Shown here piece after piece: positions 34,938-43,613 of a stretch of DNA of 64,000 nucleotides. Each line of letters opens with the position of its first letter. Position 1 is the first letter of the stretch. Under the pieces are notes generated by a model. The model was not told the DNA's origin. It was given only the letters and a program-made list of their open reading frames with translations, and made no database searches. Both the position numbers and the translations under genes were made by a program. This DNA comes from Bog-257 sp963834135 (GTDB lineage Bacteria; Acidobacteriota; Terriglobia; Terriglobales; Acidobacteriaceae), in contig CAWIAN010000007.1 of the NCBI GenBank assembly GCA_963834135.1, positions 930,001 to 994,000 on the forward strand. Direction: 5' to 3'.

Positions 34938-35204
34938 CAACTTGATTGCCCGGTGAACGACGCCGGCAGGAGACGGATTGAGTCTCCTGACAAGAAATCG
35001 AACGAACGTTCTTCAAAATCGGCCCCCCGCGAATCTCTCCTCCTTCCCAAACCTCCGCGACGTCGAAGATCGTCACCCCTTTCGGTAGTGAATCGCCTGC
35101 TTTTCGCCATGTGTCGCTGAATCCCCAAGTTTGCGCCGCCATCCAATCTCCGGTACACCTGTAGACGACTCTGGAGAGGCCGGCGGCTTGATCGGCTCGA
35201 CAAC

Positions 35205-36353
35205 ATGCGAATTGGCATAACCTGTTATCCCACTTATGGCGGCAGCGGTGTCGTCGCCACCGAACTCGGACTCGAGCTGGCACAGCGTGGCCATCAGGTC
35301 CACTTCATTTCCTATTCGCAACCCATCCGCCTGACCGAGCCGCAAGCCAACATTCATTATCACGAGGTCGAGGTCTCGCGATATCCGCTGTTTGAATACC
35401 CTCCGTACGATCTGGCGCTCGCGACCCGCATGGCCGAAGTTGCCGAGATTTACGAGCTCGATCTGCTGCACGTTCACTACGCGATTCCGCACTCGGTAAG
35501 CGCGATGCTCGCCCGACAGATGCTCTGTTGCGATCACACTCGCCAAAGGCGCAGGCTGCCGTACGTCACCACGCTGCACGGCACCGACATCACGCTCGTC
35601 GGCGCCGACCCTTCGTATCTGCCGATCACGCGCTTTTCCATCAATCAGAGCGACGGTGTCACTTCGATTTCCGACTACCTCAAACAGCGGACGGTCGAGG
35701 TGTTCGATGTTGAGACGCCGATCCAGGTCATTCCGAATTTCGTGAACTGCGACTTGTATGAGCGCACGCCGGAGGTGATGAAGCATCGCTCCGATTACGC
35801 CAAGCCCGACGAGAAGATCCTGGTTCATCTATCCAATTTTCGGCCGGTGAAGCGCATACCCGATGTCATCGAGATTTTCGATCGCGTGCAGAGGAAAATT
35901 CCGGCGAGGCTGCTGATGATCGGCGACGGCCCCGAGCGCTCGCGTGCCGAGTGGCTGGCGGTCAACAAGGGAATTCACGATAAGGTGGATTTTCTCGGCA
36001 AGCAGGATCGCATTCACGAAAAGCTGGGCGTGGCTGATGTAATGCTGATGCCTAGCGAGCTTGAGTCGTTTGGACTTGCAGCGCTGGAGGCGATGGCCTG
36101 CGAGGTGGTTCCCATCGCAACCAACGAAGGCGGAGTGCCCGAGGTCATCGATCACGGAAAGACGGGATTTCTGGCAAACGTCGGTGACGTGGACGCCATG
36201 GCGAGAGACGCCATTGAGCTGCTCTCGGATGACGCCCGCCTCAAGCGAATGGGCGAGGCGGCACGAGCCAGCGCGCAGGCGCGTTTCTGCGCCAGCAAAA
36301 TCATTCCCATGTACGAGAGGCACTACCGCGAAGTGCTGGAGCGCTCCAGCTAG
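35205..36353 (+). CDS. bshA: N-acetyl-alpha-D-glucosaminyl L-malate synthase
   Basis: BshA joins GlcNAc from UDP-GlcNAc to L-malate, the first step of bacillithiol synthesis. The 382-residue GT4 retaining glycosyltransferase begins RIGITCYPTYGGSGVVATELG, the typical BshA N-terminus. It also has the DLLHVHYAIPHSVSA segment and the C-terminal E-x7-E type donor site (ELESFGLAALEAMACEVVPIATNEGG). HGTDITLVGADPSYLP is also typical. bshB and bshC are not in the window. The repeats at 36386 and 36437 follow. Confidence 0.93.
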   Translation: MRIGITCYPTYGGSGVVATELGLELAQRGHQVHFISYSQPIRLTEPQANIHYHEVEVSRYPLFEYPPYDLALATRMAEVAEIYELDLLHVHYAIPHSVSAMLARQMLCCDHTRQRRRLPYVTTLHGTDITLVGADPSYLPITRFSINQSDGVTSISDYLKQRTVEVFDVETPIQVIPNFVNCDLYERTPEVMKHRSDYAKPDEKILVHLSNFRPVKRIPDVIEIFDRVQRKIPARLLMIGDGPERSRAEWLAVNKGIHDKVDFLGKQDRIHEKLGVADVMLMPSELESFGLAALEAMACEVVPIATNEGGVPEVIDHGKTGFLANVGDVDAMARDAIELLSDDARLKRMGEAARASAQARFCASKIIPMYERHYREVLERSS

Positions 36354-36385
36354 ATGTCGGGCAGCGCTTGCCTTCAGTGCCGGGC

Positions 36386-36418
36386 TTGGAAGGGGCACGG
36401 CTTCAGCCGTGCCGCACC
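36386..36418. repeat. REP-like palindrome
   Basis: GGAAGGGGCACGGC then TTCAGCCGTGCCGCACC; the core GGCACGGCTTCAGCCGTGCC is an almost perfect 20-bp palindrome. It lies between bshA and the convergent lytS-type gene. Confidence 0.75.
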
Positions 36419-36436
36419 GTCCCTCCCCACACAATT

Positions 36437-36489
36437 GTCATCCTGGGCGAAGTGAGGAAGCGAAGCGCGCGAACGCAGTCGAAGGATCC
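36437..36489. repeat. GTCATCCTG-type dispersed repeat
   Basis: Starts GTCATCCTGGGCGAAG and ends GCAGTCGAAGGATCC. It is the same consensus as the copies at 43466-43594 and 53693-53742, here with an insertion of GAAGCGCGCGAACGC-like sequence. Confidence 0.7.
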
Positions 36490-36541
36490 CTATACCCGGA
36501 TGGCCTTTCACGTTATGCGCGGTCCATTCAGCAAGCGGCGC

Positions 36542-37885
36542 TCACCCTTTGCTGCCGCGCTCTTCGTAGATCGCCCCCAGCACAGACCCACCCAACTCCT
36601 CAGCCTCCAGCACCGGCAGCACCAGGCGAATCAGCGTACCGCGATTGGGCTGGCTTTCGATGTTGATCTCGGCCGCATCGCCGTAGACGACTTGCAGCCG
36701 CTCGGTAACATTCACCATGCCGATGCCGGTTCCTGCTGACGCGCTAGCGCCCTCGGCAGGCATCCCGACACCGTCGTCTTCTACTTCGATCACCAGGCGA
36801 TGTTCGGCGCAGCGGCTGCGCAGATAGATACTGCCGCATTCCACCTTGGAAGCGAAGCCGTGTTTGACTGCGTTCTCCACCAGCGGCTGTAAGATCATGC
36901 TGGGCACGAGGTGGTCGAGTGATTTCGGCTCCAGCTCTTTCACCACGCGCAGCTTGTCGCGGCCGAAGCGTGCCACCTCGATGTCGAGGTAGTCGTCGAG
37001 AAATTCGAACTCTTCGCCTAGCGGCACAAACGAATCGCCCTTGCGCAGCAGGCGGCGCAGGATGTTTCCCAGCTTCACAATCATGTCGCGGGCGGAGTCG
37101 GGATTGCCACGCACCAGCGACGAAATCGAATTAAGCGTATTGAACAGGAAATGCGGATTGATCTGGCTTTGCAGCGCCTCCATGCGCGCCTGCAGCAACA
37201 GGCGTTCCTGCTGTTCCAACTTCATCTCGATGCGAACGTTGTTCAACACCTTCAGCGCGATGGCGACTGCCATGACCGTGCCAGCGTAGATGGCGCACTT
37301 TACCCAGAAATTGGGCGAGTACAGCGCGAAAATTCGCCTCGGCCACCCCAAGTACAACTGGATGTGAGCGAATTCGAGGCAGAGAATGAGGAAGAAAAAC
37401 GACGTTTGCCAATCGATGAACGACTTTCGAATGCTGCGCCGGATCCAGTGATAGATGCTGAGATCGAAGAGCGGCGAAAATGACCAGATAGCTTCGCGTT
37501 CGCGAGCGATGTGGCGCAGCATCCCCGCCGTCGTGCCGGCCAGAACATACATCGGCAGCGCCAGCCACTCTCCCCAGAACAGGGACGGCAGTCCCACCAA
37601 AATACCTCCGGCTGTACCGACCAGACGTCCGCCGATGACCCCCATCAGGATCGCGCCGACGAACGCAATGTCGGCAGCGTAGAAGTTATGGACCCAATGG
37701 CGAGCCAGCACGCCCAAGGCGATTGGGGTGCCGACGATGAAAACGATTTCCATCTTCTCGCTAGAGGTGCGTTCCTCGCGGAACAGCAGCACGCGGAAAC
37801 GGCGCGCGCGCACCAGCACACTACTGATCGCCGCCGCAACACCCAGGCGGATCAGCAAGGTAACGAGAATGAGTTTCTGGTCCAT
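36542..37885 (-). CDS. LytS/YehU-type sensor histidine kinase
   Basis: This 447-residue membrane kinase has an N-terminal 5TM-LYT-like region with about five or six helices (VFIVGTPIALGVLARHW, AFVGAILMGVIGGRLVGTAGG). A short coiled coil (EMKLEQQERLLLQARMEALQ) follows. The phosphoacceptor box SQINPHFLFNTLNSISSL and the ATP-binding N-box LQPLVENAVKHGFASKV with DDGVGMP and GTGIGMVNV are present. Such kinases usually pair with a LytTR response regulator, but none is adjacent. Its 5' region contains the word-repeat hairpin at 37893-37977. Confidence 0.92.
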   Translation of the reverse strand: MDQKLILVTLLIRLGVAAAISSVLVRARRFRVLLFREERTSSEKMEIVFIVGTPIALGVLARHWVHNFYAADIAFVGAILMGVIGGRLVGTAGGILVGLPSLFWGEWLALPMYVLAGTTAGMLRHIAREREAIWSFSPLFDLSIYHWIRRSIRKSFIDWQTSFFFLILCLEFAHIQLYLGWPRRIFALYSPNFWVKCAIYAGTVMAVAIALKVLNNVRIEMKLEQQERLLLQARMEALQSQINPHFLFNTLNSISSLVRGNPDSARDMIVKLGNILRRLLRKGDSFVPLGEEFEFLDDYLDIEVARFGRDKLRVVKELEPKSLDHLVPSMILQPLVENAVKHGFASKVECGSIYLRSRCAEHRLVIEVEDDGVGMPAEGASASAGTGIGMVNVTERLQVVYGDAAEINIESQPNRGTLIRLVLPVLEAEELGGSVLGAIYEERGSKG

Positions 37886-37892
37886 AAAAAAC

Positions 37893-37977
37893 AGGGGCTA
37901 AGGGTTTAGGGGATAGAGGTCAGAACTGCAAGCGCCTTCGATAATGTTTTTCCTATCCCCTAACCTCTATCCCCACC
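37893..37977. repeat. GGGGATAG-word hairpin element without gene
   Basis: The left arm (about 37893-37920) reads GGGGCTAAGGGTTTAGGGG then ATAGAGG. The right arm (37951-37977), in reverse sense, reads GGTGGGGATAGAGG then TTAGGGGATAGG. The interior is about 30 bp. It abuts the alaX stop codon (1 nt away) and reaches to 8 nt before the lytS-type start. Confidence 0.7.
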
Positions 37978-37978
37978 T

Positions 37979-39208
37979 TTATGTTATCTTCTCCGCCGCG
38001 GCGCGTATCGCATGTTCGGCGGCCCGCCCATCCGGCGCTCCGCCTTGCGCCATGTCGCGATTGCCGCCCCCTCGAGTGCCGAGGGCCTGAACGGCCTGCT
38101 TCATCAGCGCTCCCATATCGTGGCTCAGCCCCGGCGTTTGCGCGAAGACCAGCGACGGCTGCGTGCCGCCGCAAGCCAGGAGTGCGACGCACGGCCCGGC
38201 TTTCGTTAGCTTCTGCGCCAGCATCTTGATGAAGTTGAGGTCGCGCTCGGCGAAGTACTCGACGACTAGCTTTTGTGCGCTACGCCGTTCGGCCGATTGC
38301 AGCATCTGCTTGGCTTGTAGCTCGGCTACTTCCTCCAGCAGGCGATGTTGAGTCTTCTGCGCTGCCTTGCTCTCTTCCTGCGACTTTCGGATCTGCTGCG
38401 GTACCTCCCAAATGTGCGTGGAGAACAGCGCGGCGGATTCCGTCAGCATTTCGAAATCACGCCTCGCCGTCGCTACCGCGCGCAACCCGCACACGAATTC
38501 CACCCGCGTACCCTGTCTAACCTTTTCAGTCTTGCGCAGCAAGATGGAGCCGATCTGACCAGTGCTGCGCACATGCGTTCCGCCGCAGGCGTTCAGATCG
38601 AAGTCGCGAATATCGATCAAGCGCAGCTTCTCGCGTTCGGCAGCAGGAATCTTGCGCACGCCCATGGTGCGTGCTTCGTCAGCCGTGGCGAAACGAATCT
38701 CCACCGGCCGATCTTCTGCGATCACTTCGTTCGCCAACTGCTCGGCCGCGACAAGTTGTTTGGCAGTGACAGCTTCAGGCGCCAGATCGATGGTGCAGCT
38801 TTCGTCGCCCATATGAAAGGACACAGTGGCGAAACCATACAGCTTCTCGAATGCCGCTGATAAGACATGCTGGCCCGAGTGCTGTTGCATGTGATCGCGA
38901 CGGCGCTCGGTATCGACGTTGCCGTGCACGATGGTCCCAGGCTTCAGCGATGCCATTTCGGCTTCAAGGTAGTGAATGACTTCGCCGGTTTGCTCGTTCT
39001 CGGCAACCTCGGTGACGTGCAGGCGCCGGACATCAGGACCGTCGGGAACGTCAATCCAGCCGGTATCGAAGATCTGGCCGCCGCTGGCCGGATAGAAGGC
39101 AGAGCGGTCGAGAACGAACGCGGTTCGTCCGTCGGTAGTCGCAACCGACGCGACCTGTGCCTCGAAGTCGTGTAGAAAAGAATCGGTATAGTAGAGACGG
39201 TCAGTCAA
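37979..39208 (-). CDS. Alanyl-tRNA editing protein (AlaX long form)
   Basis: This 409-residue free-standing editing protein clears Ser or Gly from mischarged tRNA(Ala). The second-additional domain has the zinc motifs HMQQHSGQHVLSAAF (HxxxH) and FDLNACGGTHVRSTGQIG (CxxxH). An N-terminal beta-barrel like that of AlaRS starts with FYPASGGQIFDTG. The C-terminal DHHA1-like domain (about 300-409) ends GTRGGGNRDMAQGGAPDG. No aminoacylation domain is present, so it is not AlaRS. The stop codon is one base away from a repeat arm. Confidence 0.92.
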   Translation of the reverse strand: MTDRLYYTDSFLHDFEAQVASVATTDGRTAFVLDRSAFYPASGGQIFDTGWIDVPDGPDVRRLHVTEVAENEQTGEVIHYLEAEMASLKPGTIVHGNVDTERRRDHMQQHSGQHVLSAAFEKLYGFATVSFHMGDESCTIDLAPEAVTAKQLVAAEQLANEVIAEDRPVEIRFATADEARTMGVRKIPAAEREKLRLIDIRDFDLNACGGTHVRSTGQIGSILLRKTEKVRQGTRVEFVCGLRAVATARRDFEMLTESAALFSTHIWEVPQQIRKSQEESKAAQKTQHRLLEEVAELQAKQMLQSAERRSAQKLVVEYFAERDLNFIKMLAQKLTKAGPCVALLACGGTQPSLVFAQTPGLSHDMGALMKQAVQALGTRGGGNRDMAQGGAPDGRAAEHAIRAAAEKIT

Positions 39209-39254
39209 AATCTTGCCTCAATTCGCACTAAAGCTCGATAGCGTCGGTGGCGCA

Positions 39255-39320
39255 TAGGGTTGTACCGGCGGCTTTCAGGCCGATGAGCCTGTCGCTGGCT
39301 AAAGCCGTGCCCCTTCAAAG
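39255..39320. repeat. REP-like element, inverted orientation
   Basis: Read on the minus strand: TTTGAAGGGGCACGGC then TTTAGCCAGCGACAGGCTCA and CGGCCTGAAAGCCGCC. This is the long-form repeat with a changed second half. It lies between the DUF1810 and alaX genes. Confidence 0.65.
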
Positions 39321-39378
39321 CCAGCCCGCTTAAACAGCAGCTCCGCTACAGCCACGCCGAATTCAAAGCCCCCAAACC

Positions 39379-39816
39379 TCAAAGCCTCGCCAGGGTCAGC
39401 TCATCCATCTCGCCACGGTAGAACGTCTGCAGCGCTTCGAGAAAGATCTGATTTTCCCCGGCGATCATCGCGAACAAGGTCATCGACGAACGAAACTTGA
39501 TTGCGTCGATGTCGCCGAGCACGTCGACGATGTCGCGCCCGGCGTGTGAGTTCACCAGGCGCGTGCATTCTGCCAGCCTAGGGCCGAGCACCGGATGTTG
39601 CAAGTAGCTCACCGCCTCCTCGCGTCCAGAGATGGCGAAGCGCTGTGCCATTGGACTGTAGCCGAGTCCGGCAAGCTGTGGAAAGATGAACCATATCCAG
39701 TGGCTGGTTTTAAGTCCGGCGCGCAACTCGGCTGAGACATGCCCATATACCGGCTCCTGCGCGGCGACGAAACGTTGCAGATTGTAAAGATCCGGTTCCG
39801 CCATAACATTCGTCAC
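39379..39816 (-). CDS. DUF1810 family protein
   Basis: This is a protein of about 145 residues with the DUF1810 signature: LYNLQRFVAAQEPVYGHVSAELRAG, KTSHWIWFIFPQLAGLGYSP and RDIVDVLGDIDAIKFRSSMTLFA. Function is unknown. GTG 39816 is chosen because GGAGGA lies 8 nt upstream and the start overlaps the stop of the epimerase gene (GTGA), which indicates translational coupling. ATG 39804 is the alternative and has no ribosome site at normal distance. Confidence 0.88.
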   Translation of the reverse strand: MTNVMAEPDLYNLQRFVAAQEPVYGHVSAELRAGLKTSHWIWFIFPQLAGLGYSPMAQRFAISGREEAVSYLQHPVLGPRLAECTRLVNSHAGRDIVDVLGDIDAIKFRSSMTLFAMIAGENQIFLEALQTFYRGEMDELTLARL

Positions 39817-40802
39817 TGAGACGTTCCTCCGAACGGCTTGCTGCCGCTCAGAGTTCGCAGTATCGCCTCTTCCAAACCCACCTTCGGCTGCCATCCAGTT
39901 TCGCGCCGGATGCGGGTCGTGTCGTACACGCGGTCTTGCAACGAGCGCTCGAGTTGATGCCGGGATAAACGGGTGTCGCCCATCGGAATGATCGGCCGCA
40001 GCACCTCGGCAAACGGCGACGCGATGTGGAGTGGCCAGTCGGATGCAAAGTGCGTCGAGGAATGATCCGCCGCGCGCTTAAGCTGATGATAATGGCCAAG
40101 CGTGAGAGCGTCGTCGTCCAGGACATTAAACTCGCGCAGGCCGGGACCCGGCGTGGAGGCCGCAAGCATCGCGTCGATCAGGTTCTCGACGTAGTTCAGC
40201 GGGAAGTGGTTCTCCGCTTTGCCGAAGACGACGTCGGTGCCGCTCAGGCGAAAGGCGAAGATGCCCGCAGGCAACTGTCGACCGGGACCATAGATAATGC
40301 CTTCGCGCACGATCACCGTCGGCATGCCGCTCTGCTTCGCGAACGCACTGACGAGCTGATCGGCCTTGATCTTCGATTCGGAGTAAGGATCACGCAGCTC
40401 CGGCTTATGGTCGAAGGGTGTGTGCTCGTCGATGCGTGTGCCCTCGGCGACGGGCCCGTATACCGCAAGTGAGCTGGCGTAGACGAATTGGCCGACTCCG
40501 TTTGCGGCGCAGGCTTCTAAGACACGTGCAGTGCCATCGACGTTCATTTCGAAATAATCTTCATAAGGAGCGGCGCCGACCTTGGCAGCGAGATGGTAGA
40601 CGATGTCCGCGCCGCGAACCGCGCGCGCGATGGATTCCGGATCGCGCAAATCGCCGGGCACGATTTCAACACCCGCCGCCGCAAGCCTCTCGGAACGTGG
40701 CGACGGCCGCGCCAGCACACGGACGTTCGTACCGTTGGCGAGCAGATCGCGAAGCAGATACGAACCCAGAAATCCGGTACCGCCGGTGACGCACACGTGC
40801 AT
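39813..40802 (-). CDS. NAD-dependent epimerase/dehydratase (extended SDR)
   Basis: This 329-residue extended short-chain dehydrogenase starts with the Rossmann motif VCVTGGTGFLGSYLLRDLLA. It has the acidic strand LRDPESIARAVRGADIVYHLAA, the Ser of FVYASSLAVYG and the catalytic Tyr/Lys of DPYSESKIKAD (YxxxK). It resembles sugar-nucleotide epimerases and steroid-dehydrogenase-like enzymes; the substrate is unknown. ATG 40802 places the Rossmann motif at the N-terminus. The DUF1810 gene overlaps its stop. Confidence 0.9.
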   Translation of the reverse strand: MHVCVTGGTGFLGSYLLRDLLANGTNVRVLARPSPRSERLAAAGVEIVPGDLRDPESIARAVRGADIVYHLAAKVGAAPYEDYFEMNVDGTARVLEACAANGVGQFVYASSLAVYGPVAEGTRIDEHTPFDHKPELRDPYSESKIKADQLVSAFAKQSGMPTVIVREGIIYGPGRQLPAGIFAFRLSGTDVVFGKAENHFPLNYVENLIDAMLAASTPGPGLREFNVLDDDALTLGHYHQLKRAADHSSTHFASDWPLHIASPFAEVLRPIIPMGDTRLSRHQLERSLQDRVYDTTRIRRETGWQPKVGLEEAILRTLSGSKPFGGTSQ

Positions 40803-41191
40803 AGAGAACTCAGAGTTTGATACAACCAAGCGACAGATTAGGGCGGAGCACCGCTTCAGCGCCGCGATAAAGAGTTCCTATTGACCGTCAACTCGAGCCG
40901 CTGAGGTAGCTTTCCCTTAGGCGCTAAGCGTGCGCGAAGCGGGCAGCCCTACCGGCACGCCTGAAGGCGTTCTCTGCCCAATGCCGTCATGGGCTGTTTT
41001 TTGGTAGCTAAAAGCAAAGAGCTGACAGCCAATAGCCGCCTCCCGTCCTCGACCCGCCTTTCGCCCGTATGTTAGCTTATACTTTCGTTTGACACGCTTC
41101 ACAACCAAGTCGCGGCGCTGGAGTCGCGCAGTTCGCTCCCGGCCCATCGTATTTTGGTGAGGCAGTTTACGGTACATCGAGAGAAAAAGCT
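40803..41191. other. Divergent spacer with palindromic repeat
   Basis: About 390 bases with no convincing gene. It contains a small palindrome (ACGCCTGAAGGCGT near 40958) of the same style as the REP-like repeats. A weak hairpin GCCCA/TGGGC is followed by six T (about 40978-41002). The right part is the upstream region of the glycosyltransferase, in which I cannot identify a safe promoter. Confidence 0.4.
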
Positions 41192-42361
41192 TTGACGATC
41201 GCGGGCTATGTCGTCCTGGCGGTCGCCGCCATTCCCGGCATCTATTACCTGTTGGTAATCTTCAGTTCCATCCGATACTTCCGGGTCGCGCGGCGCGAGA
41301 ACCCGCCTAACACGGATTTCTTTCCCCCCATCAGCTGCCTCAAGCCGATTCGCGGGCTGGATGAAGACGCCTACGAAAATTACGCCAGCTTCTGCCGTCA
41401 GGATTATCCCGGTGACTATGAAGTCGTCTTCTGCATCGATCCTGATGATCCCGCGCTTCCTGTGCTCGAACAACTGAAGCGCGATTTTCCGAATCGCCAG
41501 ATCCGTCTGTTATTCGGCTCGCAACGCAATGCCATCAACGACAAAATTGGCCGCCTGACCCGCCTGGTGCGCGAAGCGCAATACGATTTACTCGACATCA
41601 CCGACGGCGACATCCGCGTCGGTCCCGATTACCTGCGCGCCATCGCGCATCCCTTCCGCGATCCGAAGGTTGGGGGTGCGACGACGCTTTATGTATCGAC
41701 CGAAGAGACCAGCTTCATTCAGCATTTGCAATCGGTCGGAATGATTTCGGATTTCTTTGCCGGCATCATGACCGCATGGCAGCTCGACGGCGTGAAGTTT
41801 ATGTTCGGCCAGTCGATCGTCACCACGAAGCAGAAGATCGCGGGCTTCGGCGGCTACGAGTCAATCGAAAACCGGCCAGCCGACGACCTCAACGTAGGCC
41901 GCTTGGTCGCAGAGCAGGCGGAAGTCAAGCTGCTGCCCTACATCGTAAAGACGGTGGCCGATTTTCAGTCGCTGAAAGATTTGTTTTATAAGCGCGTGCG
42001 CTGGATGACGGTCATGCGATTGGTGCGGCGCCAGGGGCATCGTGGCCTGATCTTCACCTGGGGCCTGATCTGGGCGCTAATTGCGGTTGCGGTGCATCCC
42101 ACGTGGCCGGTGGCGATCGGATATCTCGGCACGTATCTCGTCGTGCGCATCATCATTACGTACCTGATCGGCATTTGGGGCATGAAGCAGAAAGGCCTGT
42201 GGCCGAAGATGGTGATGATTCCGCTGTGGGATCTGGTCGCGTTCTCGATCTGGATTGCCAGCTTCGGTCGAAATACGATTCGCTGGCGCGGCTACGATTA
42301 CACCATCCGCGACGGAATTCTGGTGCCGGTGAATCCGGCAAACACGCCGTTGGGAAAGTAA
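41192..42361 (+). CDS. Membrane glycosyltransferase, ceramide-glucosyltransferase/HpnI type
   Basis: This 389-residue GT21-like enzyme has an N-terminal membrane helix (TIAGYVVLAVAAIPGIYYLLVIF). The catalytic domain contains PPISCLKPIRGLD, VVFCIDPDDPALPVL and LLDITDGDIRVG (DxD). The product-site motif DDLNVGRLV and YKRVRWMTVMRLVRRQG (the (Q/R)xxRW motif) follow. Two or three C-terminal helices complete it. HpnI attaches GlcNAc in hopanoid synthesis; ceramide glucosyltransferases look alike. No other hopanoid gene is near, so the acceptor lipid stays open. TTG 41192 is the likely start. Confidence 0.85.
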   Translation: MTIAGYVVLAVAAIPGIYYLLVIFSSIRYFRVARRENPPNTDFFPPISCLKPIRGLDEDAYENYASFCRQDYPGDYEVVFCIDPDDPALPVLEQLKRDFPNRQIRLLFGSQRNAINDKIGRLTRLVREAQYDLLDITDGDIRVGPDYLRAIAHPFRDPKVGGATTLYVSTEETSFIQHLQSVGMISDFFAGIMTAWQLDGVKFMFGQSIVTTKQKIAGFGGYESIENRPADDLNVGRLVAEQAEVKLLPYIVKTVADFQSLKDLFYKRVRWMTVMRLVRRQGHRGLIFTWGLIWALIAVAVHPTWPVAIGYLGTYLVVRIIITYLIGIWGMKQKGLWPKMVMIPLWDLVAFSIWIASFGRNTIRWRGYDYTIRDGILVPVNPANTPLGK

Positions 42362-42406
42362 GGTTTGTTTCTATCCACACTCAGCGCCCAAGAAGGAAAT
42401 CGCTGA

Positions 42407-43450
42407 ATGACTATTAAGAGATCCAAGGTTGCTATCGCCGGCGCTGGCGTTTACGGCGCAACCACAGCCATTCGACTCGCGGAACAAGGCCACGAGGTTC
42501 ATCTCTTCGATCCGATCGGCATCCTGAATGCCGCATCGGCCATCAACCAGTTCCGCATTCATTCCGGATATCACTACCCCCGCAGTCCCGAGACCATTCG
42601 TGAAACCATGGAAGCCCGCCAGGAGTTCATGGACACCTACGAGCCGGCCATCGTGCGCACCAGCAAGCATTACTACGCGATCCCGTTCGAAGGCTCGCAG
42701 ACGTCGCCCGAACTGTTCGAACGCGTCATGACGGAATACAAAATGTCGCTGCGGGCGTGCCGTCCCGAGTGGATGAACTTTGACTTCATCGATAAGTGTT
42801 ACGAGGTCGACGAGCAGATTTACGATCCCGAGATCCTGCGGGAGCTGCTGACCAAGAAGATTGAATCGCTGCGCATCCGCTTGCACCATCACGAATTCAG
42901 AGCGGACATGCGAGGCGACTACGACTTCATCGTCTGGGCGGTGTACGGGCTGGGGCCTTCGCGCGGGTTATTCAAGTCGGTGAAGTTCCAGGTCGCCGAG
43001 AAGATTCTCATCGAGTTGCCAAAGCAGTTGCAGCACGTCTCGCTGGTCGTCATCGACGGGCCGTTCACGGCATTCGATCCCTACGGCAATTCCGAGCGCT
43101 CGCTGTGGGGCTCGGCCAAGAATACGAACCACTGGACGACGACCGATCCGAACGAGCCCATCCCCGAGCAGTATCGTCCGCTGCTGAACCGGCCGACCTT
43201 CGAGCCCATATCGTGGAGCCGCTTTGAAGCGATGCGGCAGGATGCGATCCTCGCGGTGCCGGCATCGGCCGAGGCCAAGTATCTAGGCTCGCGCTTCACC
43301 GTGCGCGTCGTGGAGAACAATCCGATTCAGGACCGCCGCACGCTCTACGTGCAGGAGACCTCGCCGGGCGAGATACATATTTTCTCGGGGAAGGTAGTGG
43401 GCGCGGTGAAGGCCGCGCGGATTGTGAGCGAGCGGATCGCGCAGGGATGA
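42407..43450 (+). CDS. FAD-dependent oxidoreductase, DAO-like
   Basis: This 347-residue flavoprotein has the N-terminal dinucleotide motif KVAIAGAGVYGATTAIRLAEQGHEVHLFD. A short FAD-contacting region follows (NQFRIHSGYHYPRSPETIRET). The C-terminus IHIFSGKVVGAVKAARIVSERIA resembles the end of D-amino-acid-oxidase-type enzymes. YLGSRFTVRVVENNPIQDRRTLYVQE is part of the substrate domain. The substrate is unknown. It is 45 nt downstream of the glycosyltransferase on the same strand, so the two may share a transcript. Confidence 0.8.
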   Translation: MTIKRSKVAIAGAGVYGATTAIRLAEQGHEVHLFDPIGILNAASAINQFRIHSGYHYPRSPETIRETMEARQEFMDTYEPAIVRTSKHYYAIPFEGSQTSPELFERVMTEYKMSLRACRPEWMNFDFIDKCYEVDEQIYDPEILRELLTKKIESLRIRLHHHEFRADMRGDYDFIVWAVYGLGPSRGLFKSVKFQVAEKILIELPKQLQHVSLVVIDGPFTAFDPYGNSERSLWGSAKNTNHWTTTDPNEPIPEQYRPLLNRPTFEPISWSRFEAMRQDAILAVPASAEAKYLGSRFTVRVVENNPIQDRRTLYVQETSPGEIHIFSGKVVGAVKAARIVSERIAQG

Positions 43451-43465
43451 TTTCGAGTGACTATG

Positions 43466-43594
43466 AGGGGTCCTTCGACTCCGCATTCGCAAACTGCGCG
43501 AATGCTCCGCTCAGGATGACAACGGGACAATAGTTTGGTTTGTCATCCTGAGCGGAGCAGCTCCGCCGTCTTTGCGCTGCGAAGTCGAAGGACC
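43466..43594. repeat. Inverted pair of GTCATCCTGAGCGGAGC repeats
   Basis: A reverse copy (43466-43520, ending GCTCCGCTCAGGATGAC) and a forward copy (43541-43594, starting GTCATCCTGAGCGGAGC and ending GAAGTCGAAGGACC) face each other over 20 nt. Together they can form a long hairpin between two convergent genes, where they may act as a bidirectional terminator. Confidence 0.8.
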
Positions 43595-43613
43595 GCTATC
43601 GACCAATCCAGCC

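Noticed and set aside
40917..41177. Minus-strand 86-codon frame in the epimerase-glycosyltransferase spacer
   Set aside because: It contains the translated palindromic repeat and a Lys/Arg-rich segment, with no ribosome site and no similarity.
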